Assembly (NCBI RefSeq): GCF_900625105.1
Contig: NZ_UYYD01000013.1
Coordinates: forward strand, 1 to 52,147
DNA length: 52,147 bases
From: Agathobaculum sp. Marseille-P7918
GTDB taxonomy: Bacteria; Bacillota; Clostridia; Oscillospirales; Butyricicoccaceae
Direction: 5' to 3'
Of the stretch, positions 45,067 to 52,147 are shown piece by piece (the first letter of the stretch is position 1; each line of letters opens with the position of its first letter). The position numbers were made by a program, and so were the translations under genes. The notes below the pieces were generated by a model. It was not told the origin of the DNA and did no database searches. It saw only the letters and a program-made list of their open reading frames with translations.

Positions 45067-46097
45067 TGCACCATACCGATTTTCCCCCCATGACCGCCGC
45101 CTTTGACCGCCGCGTGCGCGAAACGCTCGACGCCCTGCCCGCGCAGCCGCCGCAAAAGCGGCGCGTCCCCCTGCGGCGCATCGTGTCGGTCGGCCTGGTC
45201 GCCGCGCTGTGCATCGGCGGCACGGCTTTTGCCGCCAGCGACCTGCCCGCGGCCATCGGCCGGACGTTCACCCTGCTGCTGCACGGCGAGGACGCGCAGC
45301 TATTGCAGGACTACACCGTCACCCCCGCGCCGGGTACGCTCGTGGACGAAAACGACCACTACCGCCTGTCGGTCGAGTCCGTGCTGTTTGACGAGAGCGC
45401 GGGCGCGGGACTCATCAGCCTGCACCTGCAAAATAAAACCGGCGACGGCGTGATGCCGTTTGAAACCAGCAAGCCGATCGCCGAATACCAGGCAGAAGGA
45501 ATCGCATGGGGACAGTTTGCCGAATGTGTTTCTGTGCAAGAGGGTCAATATGATTTTCAGGTCGTATACGGCAATCTTGGCTTTTGCGGCGGCCGATTCT
45601 ATCTGGACACCACCCGCTCGACCGAAAACGACTATTATATCGAAGGGGCGTTTATCCCCGGCATCGCACAGGACTACGCTGGCGGTGCGCTGCGGCTGGA
45701 AGCCGCCGAGCTTGGCCGCTCAATCCAAATGCCGGACGGATTATCCTATCGCAGCGCACCCGCGCTCGCGGTCGAGCTGCCGGAATTTGAGCAGATGCCC
45801 TATTATCAGACCGCAGACGGCCGCGTGACGCTCTCGCAGATCGGGCTGCATATCGTCGACCCTGAGATGTACTCTGTGGTCGACGAGCTGGACACGGTCA
45901 CACTCCACATGAAGGACGGCAGCGAGCAGGTCATCATCGACCGCGAAAGCGGCATCGACCAGACGCTCTATGCGCTCGGCAACAGCCAGGGCGACGTCGG
46001 CTACGACACCGCGACCTACGTCCTCGCCCGCTCGTTCGAGCTTGCGGATGTGCAGGCCATCGTGCTCAACGGCACGGAATACCCGCTGTCCGAATAA
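45063..46097 (+). CDS. Anti-sigma-factor-like membrane protein (DUF4179-like)
   Basis: 344 residues. A short cytoplasmic part (about 45 residues, FDRRVRETLDALPAQ) precedes one membrane helix (IVSVGLVAALCIGGTAFAA) and a large extracytoplasmic beta-rich domain. The layout resembles DUF4179 proteins that accompany ECF sigma factors in Clostridia. It is translationally coupled to the sigma gene. Signal unknown. Confidence 0.75.
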   Translation: MMHHTDFPPMTAAFDRRVRETLDALPAQPPQKRRVPLRRIVSVGLVAALCIGGTAFAASDLPAAIGRTFTLLLHGEDAQLLQDYTVTPAPGTLVDENDHYRLSVESVLFDESAGAGLISLHLQNKTGDGVMPFETSKPIAEYQAEGIAWGQFAECVSVQEGQYDFQVVYGNLGFCGGRFYLDTTRSTENDYYIEGAFIPGIAQDYAGGALRLEAAELGRSIQMPDGLSYRSAPALAVELPEFEQMPYYQTADGRVTLSQIGLHIVDPEMYSVVDELDTVTLHMKDGSEQVIIDRESGIDQTLYALGNSQGDVGYDTATYVLARSFELADVQAIVLNGTEYPLSE

Positions 46098-46106
46098 GCC
46101 AAACCC

Positions 46107-46135
46107 AAAACAGGCCGCGTTGGCGGCCTGTTTTT
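46107..46135. terminator. Terminator
   Basis: Stem AAAACAGGCCGC / GCGGCCTGTTTTT with a GTTG loop between convergent genes. Confidence 0.9.
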
Positions 46136-46153
46136 CGTTGCGCGCCGTATCGC

Positions 46154-47149
46154 TTACGCGGTGAACAGCTGCGCCCAGTACGCGGTGCCGTTTACCACCG
46201 TGTAGCCCACGCCGATGGTCGTGAAGCTCTCGTTTAAGATATTCGCGCGGTGGCCGGACGAGTTCATCCACGCATTCACCACCTGCTGCGGCGTGGACTG
46301 GCCGTAGGCGATGTTCTCACCCGAACGGGTATAGGACACACCCGCCTCGGTCAGCGCGGTCGAGAAGGACGAGCCGTTCGGACGCGTATGCGAGAAGGAC
46401 TGCACGGTCTCGGCCGCGCGCACCTGCGCCGCCTGCTGTACAAGGCTGTCCACCTTCAGCGCGGACAAGCCGTACTTGGCGCGCTCCGCATTGACCAGCG
46501 CTACCACCTGCGAGGCATAGTCGCCCTGCGAGGTTCCGTTATCCTGCTCGGGCGTCTCCTCCGGGGTTTGCTCGGGCTGTTCCGGGGTCACTTCCGGCTG
46601 TTCCGGGGTCACTTCCGGCTGCTCCGGGGTCACTTCCGGCTGCTCCGGGGTCACTTCCGGCTGCTCCGGGGCCTGATCGGGCTGCTCTGCGTCCGGCGTC
46701 TGCTCCGGCTGCTCGATATCCGGCGTTTGCTCCGGCTGCTCGATGTCCGGCATCTGCTCCGGCTGCTCGATGTCCGGTGCTTCCTCCGGCTGCTCTGCGT
46801 CCGGCGTCTGCTCCGGCTGTTCGATATCCGGCATTTCCTCCGGCTGCTCGATGTCCGGCATTTCCTCCGGCTGCTCGATGTCCGGTGTCTGCTCCGGCTG
46901 CTCGAGGTCCGGCGTCTGCTCCGGCTGCTCCACGTCTGGTGTCTGCTCCGGCTTATTTCCCGGGAATTGGCCGCAGATCAGCGCGAAATACTTTTCCAGC
47001 AACTGTTGCCGGAAACCGGATTCATATACATAAGTATAGACGCCTGCCGGGCGGTTCACCGCCTCCAGCGGCAGGTCTGCCGCCCCCGCCGCCGCGGTGG
47101 TCGTCATCACCGCCGCCAGCGCCAGCGGTACGATTTTCTTCAGCTGCAT
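46154..47149 (-). CDS. Secreted CAP-domain protein with Pro/Glu/Gln repeat spacer
   Basis: 331 residues. Signal peptide (MQLKKIVPLALAAVMTTTAA), a short domain, then a repetitive spacer of about residues 66-205. The spacer consists of ~18 degenerate copies of EQPE(Q/E/V)(T/M/A)P(D/E). A C-terminal CAP/SCP domain follows, with VVALVNAERAKYGLSAL, SHTRPNGSSFSTAL, GENIAYGQSTPQQVVNAWMNS and SGHRANIL. It is typical of YkwD-like proteins of spore formers. The spacer probably spans the cell wall. The DNA repeats invite length variation by slippage. Confidence 0.9.
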   Translation of the reverse strand: MQLKKIVPLALAAVMTTTAAAGAADLPLEAVNRPAGVYTYVYESGFRQQLLEKYFALICGQFPGNKPEQTPDVEQPEQTPDLEQPEQTPDIEQPEEMPDIEQPEEMPDIEQPEQTPDAEQPEEAPDIEQPEQMPDIEQPEQTPDIEQPEQTPDAEQPDQAPEQPEVTPEQPEVTPEQPEVTPEQPEVTPEQPEQTPEETPEQDNGTSQGDYASQVVALVNAERAKYGLSALKVDSLVQQAAQVRAAETVQSFSHTRPNGSSFSTALTEAGVSYTRSGENIAYGQSTPQQVVNAWMNSSGHRANILNESFTTIGVGYTVVNGTAYWAQLFTA

Positions 47150-47273
47150 GATATGCTACCTCCTTGGTGTTTGGTTGCTGTTTCTGGTGCCCCTTGCACC
47201 ATGTGCCAGAGTATAGCGTGTTTTGTAACCGTTTTGCAATGGAAATTGCTGCGCGCATCCCCTATATGCAGCA

Positions 47274-47311
47274 AAAACCGACCGAAAAAGGGATTTTTCG
47301 GTCGGTTTTCC
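47274..47311. terminator. Terminator
   Basis: Stem AAAACCGACCGAAAAA / TTTTTCGGTCGGTTTT with a short centre, after the GH18 remnant (minus strand) and before the CAP gene's promoter region. Confidence 0.85.
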
Positions 47312-47316
47312 GTCTT

Positions 47317-47793
47317 TTATGCCCGTTTCTCGATGTCGTACAGCTGGCTGAGCACCAGCCAGAGCTGCGGAAAGTAACGCATGATGTTCCACACGCTCAC
47401 GCCGCGCAGCCGGTATTCCCCGGCCAGCGCCAGCTTGGCACGGATGGAGCGCGCGTCCTCAAACCAGACCTCGTGCTCGGCACGCTCGCGCCAGTAGTTG
47501 TAGTGCGGCGACTGCGCCTCGGCGTTAAAGCGGATGGGCGCGCCCACCTGCACCGCCTGCTCGACCGCCTGCACGTTGCCCAGGCTGCGCGCGCGGCTCT
47601 GGCCCTTGATGTAAGGCAGCGTCCAGTCATACCCGTAGTTGGGGATGCCCAGAAAGATCTTTTCCGGCGGGATCTGCGAAACTGCAAAGCGCACCACCTG
47701 CTCAACCTTGTTGATCGGCGCGACCGCCATCGGCTCGGAAAGGGCATAGCCCCATTCATAAGGGTGGGGAGGATACATAGCCGAAATTCGCAT
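47317..47793 (-). pseudogene. 3' half of a GH18 spore-germination-type glycosidase
   Basis: About 150 codons homologous to the C-terminal half of YaaH/SleL-like GH18 hydrolases: PYEWGYALSEPMAVAPINKV, FLGIPNYGYDW, VWFEDARSIRAKL and GVSVWNIMRYFPQLWLVL. The LysM region and the catalytic DxxDxE strand are missing. The frame upstream of about 47780 changes to AT-rich DNA with no homology, and no 5' half is found at the other side of the island. The ATG at 47793 is therefore fortuitous. The gene was cut by insertion or deletion when the defence island arrived. Confidence 0.82.
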
Positions 47794-47997
47794 TAAAATG
47801 AGGTCGCTGGATTTCTTCTACAATGCAAAAAATACATTCTTGATAGGAAATTTATTGCAAATTAAACAAATTCAGGCTATACTATTCTGCATAAATACCA
47901 TTGTTATCTGTGCCCAATAGACTACCTCAACGAAACCGAAGTTTAATGACAACAATTTTGAAGAACATCCTAAAGCAACTGGTCAGGAGGGATTTTA

Positions 47998-49419
47998 TTG
48001 AAAAAGCCAGAAAGGCTGATTGGCTTTGTAGAATACAAAGGAACTAATTATCCATTTGAATTTGATGAAGATACTTTTTCTCTCCGCTTATTCCCACCAA
48101 CCGAAGAAATATGGAACCAAGATTCTACCATTTCCAATATTTTCAGCGGTCTTAATACTGATCTACGAAAGCATGAGTGGATTGGCACCCAGCGCCTACA
48201 AGGGGTTACCTCTGAACGGAATAACATAATTTTCGAAGTTTTAGAGCACAAAGGAAATCAAAACGGTTTCTATACTTTTTCAGTTAATTGGTACTTTTAT
48301 TATTCCGCTAAGTTGGATCCGAACCGAATAGACGGGTTTAAGATTGCAGGTGAAGAAGTAAATTATTTTTTCCCGCCCCAGAAAGCATTAGAACCAGAAA
48401 TCGAGTTTAACGAAGACAAACAAACTCTACGGAAAATGTCTGTGACTGCAAAAGATCAGATTACAGAATCATGTGGTAAATATCGTGTAGCAAAAAATAC
48501 GGATGCCAATATGACGGTTGAATCATATGCAGCCATGCATTTTTTCACCCACATCAACCCTATTGACGCTACAAGTATATTTGTTACAACTTTTTCTAAA
48601 TCTGTAAATCTCAATTCTTTAATTACTGCGTATCGAAATCTTCTTCTTTTCTTCATGTACATTTCTTACCGAACTAACATGGCTATTCGTTCAGCAGACG
48701 TTTTCTCCCTAAATGACCAGCAGGAAAGAGATTATCAAGGATTGCTTGTTTTCAAGCCTCGCAGTGAAGTTGAAACCCACAAATCTGCTCCGGATAAGAT
48801 TATCAAGTTTTCTCTTTTGAAAAGCAAAACCGGAGCACTTATTACCAGTATGAAAAACGGGGAAATTGGCTTTCAACACTTATGCGATTCCATTGAAGAT
48901 GCACACCATTATCCCACAAGTAGAATCATAATGATTCTGGGAGAATTTGAACGGGAGTTTCGCAACATCTATGGAAAAGATTGTGACCGCTCAGCGGACT
49001 ATATTTTAGTCAAAAATGATATTTTAGCTCTCATTGAAAACTACCGAAACTCCACAAGTGGGAAACGTCGAAAGTATGCTGGACAATTATGGAAATATGT
49101 TGATAACAGAGACAGCAGTTTTGAAACAAACCTCAAAAAAGCACTAAAGGATTGCGAAGAAATCTTGAAGCCTTTCACCAAAAAACGCTATGCAGGTGAA
49201 TACGAGGAAATCATTTCGAATTTGAGCTCTCGAATGGGCGAAGTTCGGAATGGCATCGCGCATAGCCGTTTGGATCTCCATTTTGACGCAGTACATCTCT
49301 GTGATATTAAAATCGTCGAAGAGCTTCTTTACGCCATGAGATTGAAAAAGTTGCGACTTAAGACTCCGGAAATCCAAAAAGCAATCAACAATTTATTTAT
49401 AGAGCATATATCTCTATAA
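47998..49419 (+). CDS. ApeA-like HEPN-domain anti-phage protein
   Basis: 473 residues from a TTG at 47998 (GTCAGGAGGGATTTTA upstream). The N-terminal ~190 residues are beta-rich and resemble an ApeA-type N-terminal domain. The C-terminal ~150 are helical and carry a HEPN RNase motif RNGIAH (R417, N418, H422), i.e. R-N-x3-H. HEPN proteins with this layout (ApeA) abort phage infection, probably by RNA cleavage. It stands alone, as ApeA does. The family assignment comes from motif and architecture rather than alignment. Confidence 0.65.
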   Translation: MKKPERLIGFVEYKGTNYPFEFDEDTFSLRLFPPTEEIWNQDSTISNIFSGLNTDLRKHEWIGTQRLQGVTSERNNIIFEVLEHKGNQNGFYTFSVNWYFYYSAKLDPNRIDGFKIAGEEVNYFFPPQKALEPEIEFNEDKQTLRKMSVTAKDQITESCGKYRVAKNTDANMTVESYAAMHFFTHINPIDATSIFVTTFSKSVNLNSLITAYRNLLLFFMYISYRTNMAIRSADVFSLNDQQERDYQGLLVFKPRSEVETHKSAPDKIIKFSLLKSKTGALITSMKNGEIGFQHLCDSIEDAHHYPTSRIIMILGEFEREFRNIYGKDCDRSADYILVKNDILALIENYRNSTSGKRRKYAGQLWKYVDNRDSSFETNLKKALKDCEEILKPFTKKRYAGEYEEIISNLSSRMGEVRNGIAHSRLDLHFDAVHLCDIKIVEELLYAMRLKKLRLKTPEIQKAINNLFIEHISL

Positions 49420-49467
49420 CTACTCCTGTCAAGGCATTGTTCATAATTGATCTTCTGTGTGTATGAC

Positions 49468-49495
49468 AAAGCCCCGGCTTATTAGCCGGGGCTTT
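49468..49495 (+). terminator. Terminator after the HEPN gene
   Basis: 12-bp perfect stem AAAGCCCCGGCT / AGCCGGGGCTTT with a 4-nt loop. Confidence 0.88.
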
Positions 49496-49543
49496 CCCGT
49501 GTCCATATTGAACACCGTTACTTTCAAATTGCTATAGAACACT

Positions 49544-49566
49544 TTCGAATCCCATCATCAGCTCCA
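49544..49566 (+). repeat. tRNA 3'-end remnant (att-like)
   Basis: TTCGAATCCCATCATCAGCTCCA: T loop, 3' T stem, acceptor strand and CCA of a tRNA whose acceptor 5' strand would be GCTGATG. It matches the end of the tRNA-Gly at 13448-13470 in 21 of 23 positions, though another tRNA is the better donor. No T-stem partner lies upstream, so it is not a gene. Such fragments are left by integrases that recombine at tRNA 3' ends. The rest of 49420-49673 shows no gene. Confidence 0.65.
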
Positions 49567-49673
49567 ATGCATTGAAGCAATGAACAAGCAGCGCTATAAC
49601 ACAGATCAAAATATTAACCAAGAATCCTTTACAGAATGCATCATAAGACAGCGCACAACATGTACGATGCATC

Positions 49674-50357
49674 CTACTCGTCCGGAAGGAGTTCTTCTAA
49701 GTATGGCTTCAATTCCAATATCAACTCATACACTTTTGTGCATGGATTTCTTTGAGACGGCAGCAAAGATTCATCATACTGTTTATCCAATTTACGTGCA
49801 TTTTTTACTGCCTTTTGCAATCCACCATTTGCACTCAACATGGGAAATAGTTTAATCGCCTCATCTGTCTTATGTGCATGATCTAACCCGGTAATAGCGT
49901 TTACACGTGAAGACCACTCATGTGCCAGTGCCCCCGCGTCATAATAATTATGATGCAAACAAAGCCACAACTCAAAGCACACATTACTCCAAGCAATACG
50001 ATATCCCTTTGCTTCAGCCCTGCATATTGCGTCATCAAAGTCCACGAAATTATCTCGATCAAACACTAACCAAACATGCTGGTATACTTTATTTCCTCGT
50101 GAGACATACTTTTCCGCTTCTTCAAGAAGCCTCCCTGTACTGCAGCCGGCTCCCTCACAACAAATAGCCGGTCGAATTTCGATCTGTCCTTGCTTAAATT
50201 TTTGTTCAATATACTGTTTTATCCCATTAAAATATCCCGGCTCAGTTTTTGTCCCTTCAGTAAGAATCAAAAACGAATCTGGCGCAGATGATCGAAAGTT
50301 ATGCGCTCTTTCTCTCGGTATCCCACTTTTACGTTTTTCAAAAAACGTTCTGCTCAT
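49674..50357 (-). CDS. rloB: RloB-family TOPRIM-like protein
   Basis: 227 residues. The RloB domain has the TOPRIM-like motif FLILTEGTKTEPGYF (E34 and E39) and WLVFDRDNFVDFDDA (D100, D102). The downstream block KGYRIAWSNVCFELWLCLHH is typical of the family. Its start overlaps the rloA stop by 4 nt. RloB is probably a nuclease controlled by the RloA ATPase; similar ATPase/TOPRIM pairs (e.g. PARIS AriA/AriB) defend against phage. Confidence 0.88.
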   Translation of the reverse strand: MSRTFFEKRKSGIPRERAHNFRSSAPDSFLILTEGTKTEPGYFNGIKQYIEQKFKQGQIEIRPAICCEGAGCSTGRLLEEAEKYVSRGNKVYQHVWLVFDRDNFVDFDDAICRAEAKGYRIAWSNVCFELWLCLHHNYYDAGALAHEWSSRVNAITGLDHAHKTDEAIKLFPMLSANGGLQKAVKNARKLDKQYDESLLPSQRNPCTKVYELILELKPYLEELLPDE

Positions 50358-51571
50358 TCTACGTTCTCCCCCAGAATCGGGATAGCACCATAATTTCCTG
50401 CTAAATAGTTTTTCCTCAAAGAGGCATCATTTCTGACTTTGAAATCAGCTAACGAAAACAGTTTAGACTCATTCCCTATTTTCTCAACAAACCAAACCTG
50501 ATCTCGACGCATATATTTCTTATCCAACAAATTCACATCATGCGTTGCAAAAATTAATTGTTCATTTGCTCCATTTTCATAAAACCGATTTACGAAATAT
50601 TTTGTGAGCAATGGATGCAAATGCGCATTCATTTCATCGAAAACATAAGTGCACTCATAACTCATTTCATTCCCAACAATTAAATATAATGCCAATGCTT
50701 TTATTGTTCCTGCAGATTCTTTTTCCAACGGCATTAAATAGCGATTGCCACTATCATCCACATGAATTGTATATACCTGTAAATCACGGTTATCTTGCTG
50801 ATACATCTCAAAATCAACAATGTTAACATCAATTTGGTTTAGATAACTTATTAGTCGTTTCTTAGCTCGCTCTTTTTGCAATTCGTCTTCTAAACGAATG
50901 CTAACCCATTCCTGACTCATATTTGCCCGACTAACATCCCAAACAAACAGAGAAGTGCACGCCAACCGAGCATGTGTCCAAACGGTATCAGGCAATTTTA
51001 TCTGGTAGAAAAATGTTAAAAGCAATACTTGGTCTTTCAAACCTGGAACATATTTCTTGCATTCATGATCAACTTTTTCGCCAAACTCGATACCACTGGT
51101 CACATCTCTTTCAAACACAACCTCTTGTTTGCCTTCTTTTTTATTAATATATAACCATTCATATTGAATTGAAAATTCATCATAGGTAAAACCATACTGA
51201 TACTCTACACCAAAAAGTGATACACATGCTTCAAATTCAGTTGGTTCATGTGAACTATTCTGATCAAATTGAAACGGGGTATAATATTTTCTCAGTGCAC
51301 GGTCTTCCTTTAGATCGATTATGGGATTCACATGTTCGGAAGTGTTTGACATTGAATATAATATCATGTTACGAAAACATTCTATCGCCTTTATAAAATT
51401 ACTTTTTCCACTTGCATTTGCACCATAAATTGCAGCCGTTTTCACAACATTCTGATTTCCCGCCTGCATCACGTGATCCGGAAGTTCCTTATATGCATTT
51501 ACTGCCCGCATATCGAAAAAGGCTTCTTCGTGAAACGGGCCGTAATTCTTAAATCGAAACCAAAGTAACAT
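50354..51571 (-). CDS. rloA: RloA-family AAA ATPase (AAA15/ABC-like)
   Basis: 405 residues. N-terminal FKNYGPFHEEAFFDM is typical of SMC/OLD-like ATPases. Walker A is GANASGKSN (50-58), the signature-like block EKESAGTIKALAL, Walker B CTYVFDEMNAHLHP and the switch histidine ATHDVNLL. A coiled or insert region lies between. It forms an operon with rloB through an ATGA overlap. The ATPase probably senses phage infection or DNA ends and licenses RloB. Confidence 0.9.
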   Translation of the reverse strand: MLLWFRFKNYGPFHEEAFFDMRAVNAYKELPDHVMQAGNQNVVKTAAIYGANASGKSNFIKAIECFRNMILYSMSNTSEHVNPIIDLKEDRALRKYYTPFQFDQNSSHEPTEFEACVSLFGVEYQYGFTYDEFSIQYEWLYINKKEGKQEVVFERDVTSGIEFGEKVDHECKKYVPGLKDQVLLLTFFYQIKLPDTVWTHARLACTSLFVWDVSRANMSQEWVSIRLEDELQKERAKKRLISYLNQIDVNIVDFEMYQQDNRDLQVYTIHVDDSGNRYLMPLEKESAGTIKALALYLIVGNEMSYECTYVFDEMNAHLHPLLTKYFVNRFYENGANEQLIFATHDVNLLDKKYMRRDQVWFVEKIGNESKLFSLADFKVRNDASLRKNYLAGNYGAIPILGENVE

Positions 51572-51748
51572 TCCACATACCTCCTACCGCTTATTATAAC
51601 CAACCCTCGCAGAGATTCCAATACTTTTACGAAAAATCCGTATTTTTCTTATCTGTATCTTCTCTTGCTTTTCTGTTTTTTGTCTTTTTATACTATTCAT
51701 TCAAATCATCATTTACACTTACCACTATCGAACACTTCTTTTAAATAA

Positions 51749-51783
51749 AGAGAAGCCTATGCATTTTCTGCACAAGCTTCTCT
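51749..51783 (-). terminator. Hairpin after the amidase-like gene
   Basis: Stem AGAGAAGC(CTATGC) / (GCACAA)GCTTCTCT, 12 of 14 pairs, followed on the minus strand by a T-rich stretch, 30 nt after the stop at 51813. It separates the host gene from the island. 51572-51748 contains no gene. Confidence 0.7.
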
Positions 51784-51812
51784 TACCCCACATATAATAG
51801 CAAAAATTACGA

Positions 51813-52147
51813 TTATTTCACAATCCGATCCAGCAGCGCGAACACCTCGCCGCGGGTGATGGGATCGTCAAACCTTGTCTCGTCGATGCGCACGCCCTTG
51901 GCGATCAGGCTGTCGTAATACGGCTGCGCCCAGTGCTCCTTGGCGAGCTGCTCCGGCTCAGCCGAGGCGTCCTGCTTCCCGTCTTCCTCCGGCTCGTCGT
52001 AGGGCAGGCCGAGCGTATCGAGGATACCCTTGGCGTACGCGACGCCGAACGCCTGCTGCTCGGCCAGCGTGTCGGCCTGCGCAGCATCCGCCTTGGTATC
52101 GACAAACACGCCCTCGCAGATCACGGCGGGCGCAACCGTCTCGCGGA
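51813..52147 (-). CDS. C-terminal part of an N-acetylmuramoyl-L-alanine amidase-like protein (5' end off the window)
   Basis: About 111 codons visible. The opening (V)APAVICEGVFVDTKADAAQ resembles the last strand and helix of amidase_3 (zinc amidase) domains, including the conserved catalytic Glu in CEGVFVD. An acidic linker (EPEEDGKQDAS) and an SLH-type segment (WAQPYYDSLIAKGV, DDPITRGEVFALLDRI) follow, ending in TAA. It probably hydrolyses peptidoglycan and is held at the wall. Partial, so the start and full domain order are unknown. Confidence 0.6.
   Translation of the reverse strand, partial: RETVAPAVICEGVFVDTKADAAQADTLAEQQAFGVAYAKGILDTLGLPYDEPEEDGKQDASAEPEQLAKEHWAQPYYDSLIAKGVRIDETRFDDPITRGEVFALLDRIVK

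Larger units (their letters stand above)
47780..51812. mobile_element. AT-rich defence island
   Basis: Sharp drop in GC between two cell-wall genes. It contains an ApeA-like HEPN gene (rightwards), a terminator, a 23-nt tRNA 3'-end remnant and a RloB-RloA pair (leftwards). No integrase or transposase is visible. The tRNA-like remnant suggests that at least part came from a tRNA-targeting integrative element. Both host genes flanking the island read leftwards, and the GH18 gene lost its 5' half. 47794-47997 contains no gene. Confidence 0.6.

Noticed and set aside
46560-46960. Regular short repeats that could suggest a CRISPR array
   Set aside because: Units are about 24 bp with no unique spacers and translate in frame to an EQPEQTPD-like protein repeat.
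49580-49855. 91-codon plus-strand frame overlapping the end of rloB
   Set aside because: Mostly antisense to rloB, no ribosome binding site, no motif.

Overview
The window looks like the chromosome of a GC-rich Clostridia (Bacillota), probably a gut Oscillospirales of the Butyricicoccus/Agathobaculum kind. This is an inference from gene content (reverse rubrerythrin with an Rrf2 regulator, BioY, bifunctional Rel, LrgAB, DUF4364-like and SLH-domain surface proteins) and from heavy G/C third-position codon use. The core backbone is about 4.7-30.1 kb and 43.4-47.8 kb. Three AT-richer or compositionally distinct segments of transferred DNA interrupt it.

Region 1 (1 to about 4.74 kb) is one end of an integrated mobilizable element that continues off the left edge. 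Reading leftwards it has an iteron-rich putative replication origin (3.78-4.18 kb), a promoter with a terminator-bearing leader, a small HTH protein, a P4-type SF3 helicase, a small unknown protein, a hairpin-rich putative oriT and a MobC-like accessory protein. The element sits in the 3' end of the 23S rRNA methyltransferase gene rlmD and appears to supply that gene's last ~100 codons.

Region 2 (4.7-30.1 kb) is backbone: rlmD, an ECF sigma/anti-sigma-like pair, glycogen branching enzyme, an SLH/transglutaminase surface protein, a membrane protein, bioY under a probable BirA operator, tRNA-Gly(CCC), a second SLH protein, tatD, a HAD phosphatase, rel-recJ, a DNA-repair block uvrA/MBL hydrolase/uvrB/radC/GNAT, and a DUF4364-lrgA-lrgB operon.

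Region 3 (about 30.2-43.3 kb) is a second integrated element in the 3' part of a reverse rubrerythrin gene. A displaced rubrerythrin 3' fragment lies at its left end and the full gene at its right end. It carries a tyrosine integrase, a WYL regulator coupled to an unknown protein with a possible PD-(D/E)XK nuclease motif, a small second tyrosine recombinase beside a lox-like inverted repeat, a SprT-like metalloprotease, small regulators with clear palindromic operators, a PrimPol-type replication protein, a lipoprotein and a paralogous pair of unknown proteins. No relaxase or conjugation genes are visible in it. The most unusual feature is here: one 739-codon reading frame (39392 down to 37176) is broken only by three in-frame TAG codons and ends in TAA, and the next gene downstream has a fourth in-frame TAG at codon 7. 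This suggests amber recoding or readthrough, or a remarkably selective kind of gene decay.

Region 4 (43.2-47.8 kb) is backbone: reverse rubrerythrin with its Rrf2 regulator, a second ECF sigma/anti-sigma-like pair, a CAP-domain secreted protein with a repeat spacer, and the 3' half of a GH18 spore-germination type hydrolase. Region 5 (47.8-51.8 kb) is an AT-rich defence island with an ApeA-like HEPN protein and a RloA/RloB pair, separated by a tRNA 3'-end remnant. It has replaced the 5' half of the GH18 gene. The right edge returns to backbone with the C-terminal part of an amidase-like protein with an SLH-type tail.
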